From Streptomyces olivaceoviridis (lineage in GTDB: Bacteria > Actinomycetota > Actinomycetes > Streptomycetales > Streptomycetaceae): 64,000 nt of DNA. Location of the stretch: contig NZ_BMUI01000001.1 of assembly GCF_014650115.1 (NCBI RefSeq), positions 372,001-436,000 of the forward strand. The letters are read 5' to 3'. The position numbers were made by a program, and so were the translations under genes. The number at the start of each line of letters is the position of its first letter. Position 1 is the first letter of the stretch. The notes under the pieces were generated by a model. That model ran no database searches and had not been told where the DNA came from. It was given only the letters and a program-made list of their open reading frames with translations. This document shows, one piece after another, positions 35,158 to 44,848 of the stretch.

Positions 35158-37782
35158 TCACGCCTGCGGCAGCTTCTCCAGCTGGGCGGTGATGCGGGCG
35201 ATGTCCTCGTCCGCCTTGGCCAGGCGCGTGCGGATCTTGTCCACCACGTTCTCCGGGGCCTTCGCCAGGAACGCCTCGTTGCCGAGCTTGGCCGTGGCCT
35301 GGGCCTTCTCCTTCTCCGCGGCGGCCAGGTCCTTGGCCAGGCGCTTGCGCTCCGCGGCGACGTCGATCGTGCCGGAGAGGTCGAGGGCCACCTCCGTGCC
35401 CGCCACCGGCAGGGTCGCCGTGGCCGTGAAGGCGTCGCCCTCCGGCTGGAGGCGGAGCAGCTGGCGGATCGAGGCCTCGTGCGGGGCGAGCGGCGTGCCG
35501 TCCAGCGTCAGACGGGCCGGGACCCGCTGGCCGGGCTGGAGACCCTGGTCGGCGCGGAAGCGGCGGACCTCGGTGATGACCGACTGGAGGGTGGAGATCT
35601 CCTGCTCGGCCGCCGCGTCACGGAAGCCGCTGTCGGTCGGCCAGTCGGCGATGACGATCGACTCGCCGCCCGTCAGCGTGGTCCACAGGGTCTCCGTGAC
35701 GAACGGGACGACCGGGTGGAGGAGCTTCAGGGTGACGTCCAGGACCTCACCGAGGACCCGCTGGGAGACCTCGGCCGGCTCGCCGCCCGCCTGGAAGACC
35801 GTCTTGGACAGCTCGACGTACCAGTCGAAGACCTCGTCCCACGCGAAGTGGAAGAGGGCGTCGGAGAGCTTGGCGAACTGGAAGTCCTCGTAGTACGCGT
35901 CGACTTCGCCGATCACCGAGTTGAGGCGGGAGAGGATCCAGCGGTCCGTCGCCGACATCGCCGACGGGTCCGGCAGCGGGCCCTCGACCGTCGCGCCGTT
36001 CATCAGCGCGAAGCGGGTCGCGTTCCAGATCTTGTTGGCGAAGTTGCGGGAGCCCTGGACCCAGGCCTCGCCGATCGGCACGTCGACACCCGGGTTGGCG
36101 CCGCGGGCCAGGGTGAAGCGCAGGGCGTCGGAGCCGTACTCGTCCATCCAGTCCAGCGGGTTGACCGCGTTGCCGAAGGACTTCGACATCTTCTTGCCGA
36201 ACTGGTCGCGGACCATGCCGTGCAGGGCGATGGTGTGGAACGGCGGGGTGCCGTCCATCGCGTACAGGCCGAACATCATCATCCGGGCGACCCAGAAGAA
36301 GAGGATGTCGTAGCCGGTGACCAGGACGGAGTTCGGGTAGAACTTCGCGAGCGACTCGGTCTGTTCGGGCCAGCCGAGCGTGGAGAAGGGCCACAGGCCG
36401 GAGGAGAACCAGGTGTCGAGGACGTCGGTGTCCTGGTGCCAGCCCTCGCCGGTCGGCGGCTCCTCGTCCGGGCCGACGCAGACGACTTCCCCGTCGGGGC
36501 CGTACCAGACCGGGATCCGGTGGCCCCACCACAGCTGGCGCGAGATGCACCAGTCGTGGAGGTTGTCGACCCAGTCGAAGTACCGCTTCTCCATCTCCTG
36601 CGGATGGATCTTGACCTTGCCCTCGCGGACGGCGTCGCCGGCGGCCTTGGCCAGCGGGCCGACCTTGACCCACCACTGCATGGACAGGCGCGGCTCGATG
36701 GTGGTCTTGCAGCGCGAGCAGTGGCCGACGGAGTGGACGTACGGCCGCTTCTCGGCGACGATCCGGCCCTCGGCGCGCAGCGCGGCGACGATCGCCGAGC
36801 GGGCCTCCAGGCGGTCCATGCCCTGGAAGGGGCCGTGGACGGTGATGACGGCGTGCTCGTCCATCACGGTGATGGCCGGCAGGTCGTGGCGCTGGCCGAT
36901 CTCGAAGTCGTTCGGGTCGTGCGCCGGGGTGACCTTGACGGCGCCGGTGCCGAACTCGGGGTCGACGTGCGTGTCCGCGACGACCGGGATGGAGCGGTCG
37001 GTCAGCGGCAGCCGGATGAGCTTGCCGACGAGGTGCTTGTACCGCTCGTCGTCCGGGTGGACGGCGACGGCCGTGTCACCGAGCATCGTCTCGGCGCGGG
37101 TGGTGGCGACGACGATCGAGTCGTCCCCGTCGCCGTAGCGCATCGAGACCAGCTCGCCGTCGTCGTCCTGGTACTCGACCTCGATGTCCGAGATCGCGGT
37201 CAGACAGCGCGGGCACCAGTTGATGATGCGCTCGGCGCGGTAGATCAGCTCGTCGTCGTAGAGCTTCTTGAAGATGGTCTGGACGGCCTGGGACAGGCCC
37301 TCGTCCATGGTGAAGCGCTCGCGCGACCAGGCGACGCCGTCACCGAGGCGCCGCATCTGCCCGGAGATCTGCCCGCCGGACTCGGCCTTCCACTGCCAGA
37401 CCCGCTCGACAAAGGCCTCGCGGCCCAGGTCGTGCCGGGACTTGCCCTCCTTGCCCAGCTCGCGCTCGACCACGTTCTGCGTGGCGATACCGGCGTGGTC
37501 CATGCCGGGCTGCCACAGCGTCTCGTAGCCCTGCATCCGCTTGCGGCGGGTGAGGGCGTCGATGAGCGTGTGCTCGAAGGCGTGCCCGAGGTGCAGGCTG
37601 CCCGTGACGTTCGGCGGCGGGATGACGACGGTGTACGGCGGCTTGTCGCTCTTCGCGTCCGCCTCGAAGTAGCCCCGCTCCACCCAGCGCTCGTACAGCG
37701 GCCCCTCTACATCGGCCGGCGCGTACTGGGTCGGCAGTTCGGTGTCGGGCGCGGGTGGCTGCTGCGATGCGTTCTCGGTCAC
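35158..37782 (-). CDS. valS: Valyl-tRNA synthetase
   Basis: 874-residue class-I synthetase charging tRNA-Val, with an editing domain against threonine. [15 protein letters not shown] carries the HIGH-type motif (HLGH, near 60); [10 protein letters not shown] carries KMSKS near 532. Zinc-type Cys pairs occur in the inserted region ([20 protein letters not shown]). A C-terminal coiled coil ([20 protein letters not shown]) is typical of ValS. GTG start. 404 bases of repeats and a terminator separate it from folC, so folC may have its own promoter. No T-box-like leader was seen in the 136 bases upstream. Confidence 0.98.
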   Translation of the reverse strand: MTENASQQPPAPDTELPTQYAPADVEGPLYERWVERGYFEADAKSDKPPYTVVIPPPNVTGSLHLGHAFEHTLIDALTRRKRMQGYETLWQPGMDHAGIATQNVVERELGKEGKSRHDLGREAFVERVWQWKAESGGQISGQMRRLGDGVAWSRERFTMDEGLSQAVQTIFKKLYDDELIYRAERIINWCPRCLTAISDIEVEYQDDDGELVSMRYGDGDDSIVVATTRAETMLGDTAVAVHPDDERYKHLVGKLIRLPLTDRSIPVVADTHVDPEFGTGAVKVTPAHDPNDFEIGQRHDLPAITVMDEHAVITVHGPFQGMDRLEARSAIVAALRAEGRIVAEKRPYVHSVGHCSRCKTTIEPRLSMQWWVKVGPLAKAAGDAVREGKVKIHPQEMEKRYFDWVDNLHDWCISRQLWWGHRIPVWYGPDGEVVCVGPDEEPPTGEGWHQDTDVLDTWFSSGLWPFSTLGWPEQTESLAKFYPNSVLVTGYDILFFWVARMMMFGLYAMDGTPPFHTIALHGMVRDQFGKKMSKSFGNAVNPLDWMDEYGSDALRFTLARGANPGVDVPIGEAWVQGSRNFANKIWNATRFALMNGATVEGPLPDPSAMSATDRWILSRLNSVIGEVDAYYEDFQFAKLSDALFHFAWDEVFDWYVELSKTVFQAGGEPAEVSQRVLGEVLDVTLKLLHPVVPFVTETLWTTLTGGESIVIADWPTDSGFRDAAAEQEISTLQSVITEVRRFRADQGLQPGQRVPARLTLDGTPLAPHEASIRQLLRLQPEGDAFTATATLPVAGTEVALDLSGTIDVAAERKRLAKDLAAAEKEKAQATAKLGNEAFLAKAPENVVDKIRTRLAKADEDIARITAQLEKLPQA

Positions 37783-37918
37783 GGGGGTCAGTTTAGAGGT
37801 GTCACGGGGTGGTCCCGAAACGCCTTTGTTCTGTAACGGTGCGGCCCCCGGTGCCGTGCCGTTCCCGTGCCTGGGTCAGGATGTCAGGAACACATAAGCT
37901 CTGGAGGGGAACCCAGGA

Positions 37919-38878
37919 ATGAGCAACAACCAGCCGGGCCCGTACGGCCAGCCGCCCCAGCAGCCGGGTCCGTACGGCCAGCCGGGGCAGCCTGGACCGT
38001 ACGGCCAGCCGGGCCCCTACGGCCAGCCGCCGCAGGCTCCCCAGCCCGGCTACGGCTACCCCCAGCAGGCCCCGCCGGCGCAGCAGCCGGGCTACGGCTA
38101 CCCGCAGCAGGGCGCACCGCAGCAGCCCGGCCCGTACGGCCAGCAGCCGAACCCCTACGGGCAGCAGCAGCCGTACGGCATGCCGCAGGCGCCGCAGCCC
38201 GGCGGGGGCAAGAAGAAGACGGGCCTGATCATCGGCGCGGTGGCCGTGGTGGCCGCCGTGGCGGTGGGCGCCTACTTCCTGCTGAGCGGGAGCGGCAGCG
38301 GCGGCGTCGCGGACGACGGACCGCACAAGCTGACGACGCCGGCGACGGTGCTGTCCGAGTACAAGAAGTCCAAGGGCGACAGCGGCAGCATGACGCCAAG
38401 CGACCTGAAGGACGCCGAGAAGTGGGGCGTGCACGACCCCAAGGACGTCAGCGCCGCGTACGACGCCGGGGACCCGGACAACCCGCTGAGCAAGAAGCAG
38501 CTCAACTTCGGGGGTGTCTACGGCACCATCGACGACCCCGAGAAGACCGTCGACGCGATGTTCGCCTACTTCAAGTCCGAGTCCCAGAAGAGCAGTGGCG
38601 GCAAGGACGTCGTGCTGAAGGGCGAGCCGACGGCGTACGAGCCGGCCGGGCTCGACGGCGCGGTCCTCAAGTGCCAGCAGGCCACGGCCCCCACCGGCGC
38701 GGGCAGCGGCGGGCCGAAGGACGTGACGCTCACGATCTGTGTCTGGGGCGATCACAGCACCATCGGCATGCTCATGCCCATGGACTACGCCAACCTCGCC
38801 GCGGGCCGCGGCAGCGACCCGGCGAAGGACGCCGAGCTGACCGCCAAGTTCCGCGCGGAGGTGCGCGTCAAGTCCTGA
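37919..38878 (+). CDS. Single-pass membrane protein with PYGQP-rich N-terminus
   Basis: 319 residues. Residues 1-98 are a low-complexity, Pro/Gln/Gly/Tyr-rich cytosolic segment with repeated GPYGQP and PGYGYPQQ units and no charge; GGGKKKTG then leads into one membrane helix (about 105-123, [20 protein letters not shown]), giving an N-in, C-out topology. The extracellular part (about 195 residues) is soluble, contains two Cys ([14 protein letters not shown]) that may form a disulfide, and is not recognised. GGAGGGG lies eight to ten bases before the ATG. It is divergent from valS and converges on clpX. This architecture recurs in Streptomyces membrane proteins; function unknown. Confidence 0.85.
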   Translation: MSNNQPGPYGQPPQQPGPYGQPGQPGPYGQPGPYGQPPQAPQPGYGYPQQAPPAQQPGYGYPQQGAPQQPGPYGQQPNPYGQQQPYGMPQAPQPGGGKKKTGLIIGAVAVVAAVAVGAYFLLSGSGSGGVADDGPHKLTTPATVLSEYKKSKGDSGSMTPSDLKDAEKWGVHDPKDVSAAYDAGDPDNPLSKKQLNFGGVYGTIDDPEKTVDAMFAYFKSESQKSSGGKDVVLKGEPTAYEPAGLDGAVLKCQQATAPTGAGSGGPKDVTLTICVWGDHSTIGMLMPMDYANLAAGRGSDPAKDAELTAKFRAEVRVKS

Positions 38879-38880
38879 CG

Positions 38881-38945
38881 CACCCGTCACGCACACGAAG
38901 GGGCCCCGGTCGGTCGACCGGGGCCCTTCGTGTGCGTGACGGGTG
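38881..38945. terminator. Very long bidirectional terminator
   Basis: Near-perfect inverted repeat filling the whole gap between two convergent stop codons: left arm CACCCGTCACGCACACGAAG then GGGCCCCGGTC, right arm its complement with one base missing, loop near 38912. Stem close to 30 bp. Confidence 0.92.
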
Positions 38946-38948
38946 CGG

Positions 38949-40235
38949 CTACGCCGTCTTCTGCTCCCCCGAGCCCCGCCCGCGGGCGTCCCTCGGGATC
39001 AGGGTCGGGTTGACGTTGGAGAGGACCACGTCGGCGGTGATGACGACCCGGGCGACGTCCTTGCGGGACGGGACCTCGTACATCACGCCCTGGAGGACCT
39101 CCTCCATGATGGCGCGCAGGCCGCGGGCGCCGGTCTGGCGCAGGATGGCCTGGTCCGCGATGGCCTCCAGCGCCTCGCGCTCGAAGTCCAGCTCCACGCC
39201 GTCGAGTTCGAACAGGCGCTGGTACTGCTTGACGAGCGCGTTGCGGGGCTCGACCAGGATCTTCAGGAGCGCTTCGCGGTCCAGGTTGTGGACCGAGGTG
39301 ATCACCGGCAGGCGGCCGATGAACTCGGGGATCATGCCGAACTTGACCAGGTCCTCCGGCATGACGTCCTCGAAGACGTCCTTGGACTCCAGCTCGCGCT
39401 TGGAGAGGATCGTGGCGCCGAAGCCGATGCCCTTCGCGCCGGCCCGCGCCTCGATGATCTTCTCCAGGCCCGCGAAGGCGCCGCCCACGATGAACAGCAC
39501 GTTCGTCGTGTCGATCTGGATGAACTCCTGGTGGGGGTGCTTGCGGCCGCCCTGCGGCGGAACCGAGGCCGTGGTGCCCTCCAGGATCTTCAACAGGGCC
39601 TGCTGGACGCCCTCGCCCGACACATCACGGGTGATCGACGGGTTCTCGCTCTTCCGCGCGACCTTGTCGATCTCGTCGATGTAGATGATCCCGGTCTCGG
39701 CCTTCTTGACGTCGTAGTCGGCCGCCTGGATGAGCTTGAGGAGGATGTTCTCGACGTCCTCGCCCACGTAGCCCGCCTCGGTCAGCGCCGTGGCGTCGGC
39801 GATCGCGAACGGGACGTTCAGCATGCGCGCCAGCGTCTGCGCGAGGAGCGTCTTGCCGGAGCCCGTGGGGCCCAGCAGCAGGATGTTGGACTTCGCCAGC
39901 TCGATGGCGTCGTCCCGGCCGCTCGCGCCGCCGTTCTCGCCCGCCTGGACCCGCTTGTAGTGGTTGTACACCGCGACGGAGAGGGCCTTCTTCGCCGCCT
40001 CCTGGCCGACCACATAGCCTTCGAGGAACTCGTAGATCTCGCGGGGCTTGGGCAGCTCCTCCCAGCGCACCTCGCTGGTCTCCGCGAGCTCTTCCTCGAT
40101 GATCTCGTTGCAGAGATCGATGCACTCGTCGCAGATGTACACACCGGGCCCTGCGATGAGCTTCTTGACCTGCTTCTGGCTCTTGCCGCAGAACGAGCAC
40201 TTGAGCAGATCGCCGCCGTCACCGATGCGTGCCAC
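38949..40235 (-). CDS. clpX: ATP-dependent Clp protease ATP-binding subunit ClpX
   Basis: 428-residue AAA+ unfoldase that feeds substrates to ClpP. An N-terminal C4 zinc domain (KCSFCGKSQ...[10 protein letters not shown], residues 12-43), Walker [13 protein letters not shown] (about 120), Walker [11 protein letters not shown] and the substrate pore loop YVGEDVENI region are present. Starts with GTG and has GAAGGGGAAG upstream. It is separated from clpP2 by a strong hairpin, so it is probably transcribed independently, as known in Streptomyces. Confidence 0.98.
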   Translation of the reverse strand: MARIGDGGDLLKCSFCGKSQKQVKKLIAGPGVYICDECIDLCNEIIEEELAETSEVRWEELPKPREIYEFLEGYVVGQEAAKKALSVAVYNHYKRVQAGENGGASGRDDAIELAKSNILLLGPTGSGKTLLAQTLARMLNVPFAIADATALTEAGYVGEDVENILLKLIQAADYDVKKAETGIIYIDEIDKVARKSENPSITRDVSGEGVQQALLKILEGTTASVPPQGGRKHPHQEFIQIDTTNVLFIVGGAFAGLEKIIEARAGAKGIGFGATILSKRELESKDVFEDVMPEDLVKFGMIPEFIGRLPVITSVHNLDREALLKILVEPRNALVKQYQRLFELDGVELDFEREALEAIADQAILRQTGARGLRAIMEEVLQGVMYEVPSRKDVARVVITADVVLSNVNPTLIPRDARGRGSGEQKTA

Positions 40236-40337
40236 GGTGTGCTTCCCCTTCGCCTGGGAGACGCCTGGACGCTATGAGTCCAGCGGCTCCTGGTGCTGCC
40301 TTATGTCCGACGGTACCTTGCCGGGCCCGGTGTTCGG

Positions 40338-40386
40338 GCCCCCCTTGGCAGGGTTCACTTTGACGTGCACCCTGCCAAGAGGGGCC
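40338..40386 (-). terminator. Terminator of the clpP1-clpP2 operon
   Basis: Stem CTTGGCAGGGT / ACCCTGCCAAG, extended outward by GGCCCC / GGGGCC, with a 14-base loop, 21 bases past the clpP2 stop and ahead of clpX. Confidence 0.85.
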
Positions 40387-40406
40387 GGACGTGCGCGGTT
40401 GCGCTG

Positions 40407-41072
40407 TCAGCGGACCGAGCTGTTGTTCAGCTTGCGGGTGGAGATGATCTGGTCGACGAGGCCGTACTCCAGCGCCTCCTCGGCCGTGAGGATCTTGTCC
40501 CGCTCGATGTCCTCGCGGACCTTCTCGATCGGCCGGTTCGAGTGCTTGGCCAGCATGTTCTCCAGCTGCTCACGCATCCGGGTGAACTCGTTGGCGATGA
40601 TCTCCAGGTCGGAGAGCTGACCACGGCCGGTGGAGCCGGCCGGCTGGTGGATCAGCACCCGGGAGTTCGGCAGCGCCATGCGCTTGCCGGGGGTGCCCGC
40701 GGCCAGCAGGATGGCCGCGGCGGAGGCCGCCTGGCCCATGCAGACCGTCTGGATGTCGGGCTTCACGAACTGCATGGTGTCGTAGATCGCCGTGAGGGCG
40801 GTCATGTCACCACCGGGGCTGTTGATGTAGATCGAGATGTCCCGGTCCGGGTCCATCGACTCCAGGCACAGCAGCTGCGCCATGACGTCGTTGGCGGAGG
40901 CGTCGTCGATCTGGACGCCCAGGAAGATCACGCGCTCCTCGAAGAGCTTCGCGTACGGGTCGTACTCGCGGATGCCCTGGGAGGTGCGCTCGACGAAGCG
41001 CGGGATGACGTAGCGGCTGTCGGGGCGGGGCCCTTCGTACATGCCGCTGGCGGCGCCGGGGAAGTTGCTCAT
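40407..41072 (-). CDS. clpP2: ATP-dependent Clp protease proteolytic subunit 2
   Basis: 221-residue serine protease subunit. [15 protein letters not shown], the nucleophile run [14 protein letters not shown] and the His run RVLIHQPAG are intact, with the active-site Asp region in [13 protein letters not shown]. The ATG at 41072 (MSNFPGAAS) follows AGGACGG and gives the normal size; the frame is open further upstream but without family sequence. It follows clpP1 after 67 bases. In actinobacteria ClpP1 and ClpP2 form a mixed tetradecamer. Confidence 0.97.
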   Translation of the reverse strand: MSNFPGAASGMYEGPRPDSRYVIPRFVERTSQGIREYDPYAKLFEERVIFLGVQIDDASANDVMAQLLCLESMDPDRDISIYINSPGGDMTALTAIYDTMQFVKPDIQTVCMGQAASAAAILLAAGTPGKRMALPNSRVLIHQPAGSTGRGQLSDLEIIANEFTRMREQLENMLAKHSNRPIEKVREDIERDKILTAEEALEYGLVDQIISTRKLNNSSVR

Positions 41073-41139
41073 GGGGTTCACCGTCCTGGTGGCGTTCGGG
41101 GGGCTGGTGTCTCGGCGGTGCGTGGCGTGGCCGGACCGG

Positions 41140-41799
41140 TCAGGCACCGGTACCGCCGCCTCCCGGAACACCCGAGGCGTGCGTGATGATCTCGTCAATG
41201 AGACCGTACTCCTTGGCCTCCTCCGGGGTGAACCAGCGGTCGCGGTCGCCGTCGCGGATGATCGCCTCGACCGTCTGGCCCGAGTGGAGGGCGGTCAGCT
41301 CCGACATGCGCTTCTTGGTGCGCATGAGGTACTCGGCCTGGATCTTGATGTCCGAGACCGTACCGCCGAGGCCCGCGGAGCCCTGGTGCATCATGATGTC
41401 CGCGTGCGGCAGGGCGAAGCGCTTGCCGGCCGCGCCGCCGGTCAGCAGGAACTGACCCATCGAGGCGGCCATGCCCATGGCGATCGTCACCACGTCGTTC
41501 GGGATGTACTGCATGGTGTCGTAGATCGCCATGCCGGCCGTGACCGAGCCGCCCGGGCTGTTGATGTAGAGGTAGATGTCCTTGTCCGGGTCGGCGGCAA
41601 GGAGCAGCAGCTGCGCGGTGATCTTGTTGGCGATGTCGTCGTCAACCTGCTGGCCGAGGAAGATGATCCGCTCGTTGAGCAGCCGGTTGTAGACCTGGTC
41701 GCCGAGGCCACCACCGATGGAAGGCTCGCCGGCGGCGGAGGGCATCAGATTCGTCACGTATCCACCTGCTCGTCTTACGACGGCGCCGGGCCGTCTCAT
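41140..41799 (-). CDS. clpP1: ATP-dependent Clp protease proteolytic subunit 1
   Basis: 219-residue serine protease subunit. [17 protein letters not shown], the nucleophile run [13 protein letters not shown] and [11 protein letters not shown] (His) are present, with [18 protein letters not shown] near the end. The N-terminal [20 protein letters not shown] is a propeptide-like extension processed in known actinobacterial ClpP1. I use the ATG at 41799; a GTG at 41757 with AGGTGG upstream is an alternative. First gene of the clpP1-clpP2 operon, with a ClgR-type box about 60-75 bases upstream. Confidence 0.96.
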   Translation of the reverse strand: MRRPGAVVRRAGGYVTNLMPSAAGEPSIGGGLGDQVYNRLLNERIIFLGQQVDDDIANKITAQLLLLAADPDKDIYLYINSPGGSVTAGMAIYDTMQYIPNDVVTIAMGMAASMGQFLLTGGAAGKRFALPHADIMMHQGSAGLGGTVSDIKIQAEYLMRTKKRMSELTALHSGQTVEAIIRDGDRDRWFTPEEAKEYGLIDEIITHASGVPGGGGTGA

Positions 41800-41860
41800 T
41801 GTTCTGCCTTTCATGGACCCTAACGCGACGTTCCCTCCGGGGAATCCCGGTAAGTGAGCT

Positions 41861-41874
41861 GTTCGCTGTCAGCG
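41861..41874. promoter_or_regulatory. ClgR-type operator upstream of clpP1
   Basis: GTTCGC-TGTCA-GCG (41861-41874) matches exactly the GTTCGC-N5-GCG motif established for ClgR, the activator of clp and lon genes in Streptomyces. It lies 62 bases upstream of the clpP1 ATG, in the only gap between tig and clpP1. Confidence 0.75.
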
Positions 41875-41966
41875 CAGGTCGCTCCGCGGGGGCGCCGGGG
41901 AACGCCCGGGAATGCGCGCCGGCAGGCCGGTCCCGGCCCGGTACGGCGCCGGGTCCCGGGGAAGCA

Positions 41967-42000
41967 GACGGGCCCCGGGGGGAAGCCCCCAGGGCCCGTC
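41967..42000 (-). terminator. Terminator of tig
   Basis: Nested hairpin: outer GACGGGCCC / GGGCCCGTC, inner GGGGG-GAAG-CCCCC, 31 bases past the tig stop. Confidence 0.85.
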
Positions 42001-42030
42001 GTGCGTGCCTCACAGGCGCCGCAGGGCCGA

Positions 42031-43419
42031 TCAGCCCTCGGTCTTCTCCTCGGCGGAGTCGGACGCCTCGGTGGCCTCGGCCTCGGCCGGCGCCTCCTCG
42101 GTCTCCTCCTCGTCGTCCAGGTCGACGACCTCGCCGTTGGTGTCCTTCACCGTGGCGGACTCGACCACGACGGCCAGGGCCTTGCCGCGGGCGACCTCGC
42201 CGACCAGCAGCGGCACCTGGCCGCCCTCGACGACGGCCTGGGCGAACTGGTCGGGGGACATGCCGGAGGAGGCCGCACGCCGCATGAGGTGCTCGGTGAG
42301 CTCCTCCTGGTTGACGTTGAGGTTCTCCTTCTTGACCAGCTCGTCGAGGACGAACTGGGTCTTGATGCCCTTGACCGCGGCCTCGCGGGTCTCGGTCTCG
42401 AACTCCTCGGCGGTCTTGCCCTGGATCTCCAGGTACTTGTCGAGGGTCAGGCCCATCTGGGCGAGCTGGTGGTGCTCCAGGTTGTGCTTGCGGGTGTTGA
42501 TCTCGTCCTCAAGGAGCTTCTCGGGGACCGGGACCTCCACCAGCTCCAGCAGCTTCTCCAGGACGTGCTCCTGGGCCTGCGTGGCCTGGTCGAACTGCTT
42601 CATGTTGGCGAGGCGCTTGCGGCTGTCGGCCTTCAGCTCCTCCAGGGTGTCGAACTCGGAGGCGAGCTGCGCGAACTCGTCGTCCAGCTCGGGCAGTTCG
42701 CGGGCGGCGACCTGGGTGACCTTGACGGTGACCTCGGCCTCCTTGCCCGCGGCGGAGCCGCCCTTCAGCTCGGAGGTGAAGGTGGCCTCCTCACCGGCGG
42801 ACAGGCCCTTGACGGCGTCGTCGATACCGTCCAGCAGCTCGCCGGAGCCGATGGTGTAGGAGACGCCGTTGGCGATGCCGTCCTCCAGCACCTCGCCGTC
42901 GACCTTGGCCTCCAGGTCGATGGTGACGACGTCGCCGTCCTCGGCGGCGCGCTCGACGGGAGAGGTCGACGCGAAGCGCTCACGGAGCTGCTCCACGGAC
43001 TTCTCGATGTCCTCGTCCGTCACCTCGACGGCGTCGACCTCGACCTCGATGCCGGAGTAGTCCGGGATCTCCAGGGCCGGGCGGACGTCGACCTCGGCGG
43101 TGAAGTTCAGCGTCTCGCCGTCCTTCAGCTCGGTGATGTCGACCTCGGGCTGGCCCAGCGGGCTCAGCTCGGCCTCGTTGACCGCGTCGGTGTAGAACTT
43201 GGGCAGCGCGTCGTTGACGGCCTCCTCCAGCACCGCACCGCGGCCGAACCGCTGGTCGATCACGCGGGCGGGGATCTTGCCCTTGCGGAAGCCCTTCACC
43301 GTGACCTGCTGGTTGATCTTCTTGTACGCCGCGTCGAGGCTGTCCTTGAGCTCCTCGAAGGGCACCTCGACAGTGAGCCGAACCCGGGTCGGGTTCAGGG
43401 TCTCCACGGCGCTCTTCAC
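42031..43419 (-). CDS. tig: Trigger factor (ribosome-associated chaperone and prolyl isomerase)
   Basis: 462-residue chaperone that meets nascent chains at the ribosome exit. The N-terminal ribosome-binding domain holds [21 protein letters not shown], containing the FRxGxxP signature. The FKBP-like domain (about 160-245) has [22 protein letters not shown] helical C-domain follows, and the tail is strongly acidic ([19 protein letters not shown]). GTG start at 43419 is supported by AAGGAG eight bases upstream; the frame remains open for 55 codons before it but without similarity. Confidence 0.97.
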   Translation of the reverse strand: MKSAVETLNPTRVRLTVEVPFEELKDSLDAAYKKINQQVTVKGFRKGKIPARVIDQRFGRGAVLEEAVNDALPKFYTDAVNEAELSPLGQPEVDITELKDGETLNFTAEVDVRPALEIPDYSGIEVEVDAVEVTDEDIEKSVEQLRERFASTSPVERAAEDGDVVTIDLEAKVDGEVLEDGIANGVSYTIGSGELLDGIDDAVKGLSAGEEATFTSELKGGSAAGKEAEVTVKVTQVAARELPELDDEFAQLASEFDTLEELKADSRKRLANMKQFDQATQAQEHVLEKLLELVEVPVPEKLLEDEINTRKHNLEHHQLAQMGLTLDKYLEIQGKTAEEFETETREAAVKGIKTQFVLDELVKKENLNVNQEELTEHLMRRAASSGMSPDQFAQAVVEGGQVPLLVGEVARGKALAVVVESATVKDTNGEVVDLDDEEETEEAPAEAEATEASDSAEEKTEG

Positions 43420-43617
43420 GGTTCGGTCTCCTTGTGGCTGACTTCTCGGGTTCTGCCGGAGCCCGATGGGTCCGGCGGATTTCGCCGCCCGGAGGAGTAC
43501 GTAGGCCGAGGGGGCCGGGGACACACGGGCGCGCAGCTTGCATAGTAACCGCAGCCGGTCAGCGCCCCAAAAGGCGATCATCATGACGTCACTGAGCCGG
43601 ACGTCACGAGCCGGTGG

Positions 43618-43691
43618 TCGGGGTGGCGGGATTTGAACCCACGGCCTTCCGCTCCCAAAGCGGACGCGCTACCAAGCTGCGCCACACCCCG
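43618..43691 (-). tRNA. tRNA-Pro (anticodon TGG)
   Basis: 74 bases forming a full cloverleaf on the minus strand: acceptor stem CGGGGTG / CACCCCG, D arm GCGC-AGCTTGGTA-GCGC, anticodon arm TCCGC-TTTGGGA-GCGGA with TGG, T arm GTGGG-TTCAAAT-CCCGC, discriminator A. CCA is not encoded. Confidence 0.96.
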
Positions 43692-43781
43692 TCTGGTGCG
43701 ACACGTAGGGTACATGCCCCGGCCCGATCCGTCGGCCGTGTTCTCCGGGGCGGGACGCGCGGTGCGGCGTGACCCGACTCG

Positions 43782-43812
43782 TTGGCCTCCGTGGCGGGCG
43801 ACCCGCTACGAT
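43782..43812 (+). promoter_or_regulatory. Candidate promoter of tRNA-Gly
   Basis: TTGGCC (43782-43787) and TACGAT (43807-43812), spacer 19 bases, with the -10 box 40 bases before the tRNA. The spacer is long, so the -35 is uncertain. Confidence 0.4.
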
Positions 43813-43851
43813 GCCTTCAGTGCCGCGGTCATCGACCTGCGGCGCAGTGTT

Positions 43852-43922
43852 GCGGGCGTAGCTCAATGGTAGAGCCCTAGTCTTCCAAACTAGCTACGCG
43901 GGTTCGATTCCCGTCGCCCGCT
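43852..43922 (+). tRNA. tRNA-Gly (anticodon TCC)
   Basis: 71-base cloverleaf: acceptor GCGGGCG / CGCCCGC, D arm GCTC-AATGGTA-GAGC, anticodon arm CTAGT-CTTCCAA-ACTAG with TCC, T arm GCGGG-TTCGATT-CCCGT, discriminator T. It is divergent from tRNA-Pro. Confidence 0.96.
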
Positions 43923-43931
43923 CTGGATGCC

Positions 43932-43973
43932 GAAGGCCCAGGTGAGAGGACGATCTCCTCTTCCTGGGCCTTC
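43932..43973 (+). terminator. Terminator of tRNA-Gly
   Basis: Stem GAAGGCCCAGG / CCTGGGCCTTC with further pairing inside the loop (GAGGA / TCCTC), nine bases past the tRNA. Confidence 0.82.
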
Positions 43974-44212
43974 TGCCGTTCCCGGGTGACGGTGCGCGGC
44001 CACCAGCGGCGTCGGCTCGGGGTGCGGGGTCGGGCCGTCCGGGCCGCCGCGCATGCGGAGCGTCGAAGGCCGTGCACTGGCCGTGAGGCGTAGGGCGAGG
44101 TGGACCGCGCCCGTGCCGCCACCGCCGAGGCGACCCTCGGCCCGGTGGCCGACGGCCTCCGGCGCCGCTTCCCGGCGCTCCGGCCCGTTCGGGGCCCTGG
44201 GTCCCCGCCGGG

Positions 44213-44407
44213 TCAGAACCTGATCGAGTCGATGGAGTCCGCTATCGAGTTCAGGAACCGGTTGATCGATGGCGCCATGCCGGTCGAGGCGAGGAAGAAA
44301 CCGAAGAGGATGGCGACGATGGCCGGGCCGGCCTTGATGTTCCCCCCTCGGATCAACACCACCAGGATGATCGCCAACAGCAGCACCACAGACAGTGAAA
44401 TGGCCAC
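44213..44407 (-). CDS. Small two-helix membrane protein (64 aa)
   Basis: 64 residues: an N-terminal helix (LSVVLLLAIILVVLI), a short Arg-Gly-Gly turn, a second helix (AGPAIVAILFGFFLASTGM) and an amphipathic end (INRFLNSIADSIDSIRF). GTG start with GAGGG 11 bases upstream. It resembles a short conserved Streptomyces membrane protein I remember without function. The 240 bases between it and the tRNA-Gly terminator show no supported gene. Longer overlapping frames on both strands are shadows. Confidence 0.72.
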   Translation of the reverse strand: MAISLSVVLLLAIILVVLIRGGNIKAGPAIVAILFGFFLASTGMAPSINRFLNSIADSIDSIRF

Positions 44408-44848
44408 AACTGATCACACCCTCGGTCGGTCCGCTCTCCCGGCCCGGAGGTACGGCCCGCGCACCCCCGCCAGAACCATCGTGCCACCAACCCGCCCCCG
44501 GTATGCGGGTCCTGACGCAACGCCGGACGGGCACACATGCGCGGGACACCTCGCACAGGAATACGACCGGCGACGCGGTCACGAAATCCACACGAATTCA
44601 CGGGGCTTCGTTTCAATAACCACGCAATGCACGGGACAGGGAATCCACGTACGGGACACAGAGGCGCCGTATGCCCGAATTAGTCTGTATTAATCGGTAC
44701 ATCCGGGGCGAACGGGCGACACCTGTGTGCCCATCATCACGTCGACCAGGATGGCAAGTTCGGCGAATTACGGGGTACCCGCGCGGGATAACCAGGAATG
44801 ACAGTCCGGGTTTTACGGAATCCCACAGCCGACGCTAGGGTGCCTGAG
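44408..44848. other. Intergenic region with AT-rich island
   Basis: 440 bases between divergent genes with no supported gene. It contains the most A/T-rich run of this part (about 44670-44700), including the imperfect palindrome CCGAATTA-N7-TTAATCGG, and must carry promoters in both directions. A TAGGGT just before the acyltransferase start doubles as its ribosome binding site. Confidence 0.45.

Noticed and set aside
37783..37918. T-box or riboswitch before valS
   Set aside because: Only 136 bases shared with a divergent gene, and no T-box sequence or specifier arrangement was found.
43890..44591. 233-codon minus-strand frame overlapping tRNA-Gly
   Set aside because: It overlaps a tRNA and its terminator, has no recognisable domain, and covers the better-supported 64-residue membrane protein in another frame.
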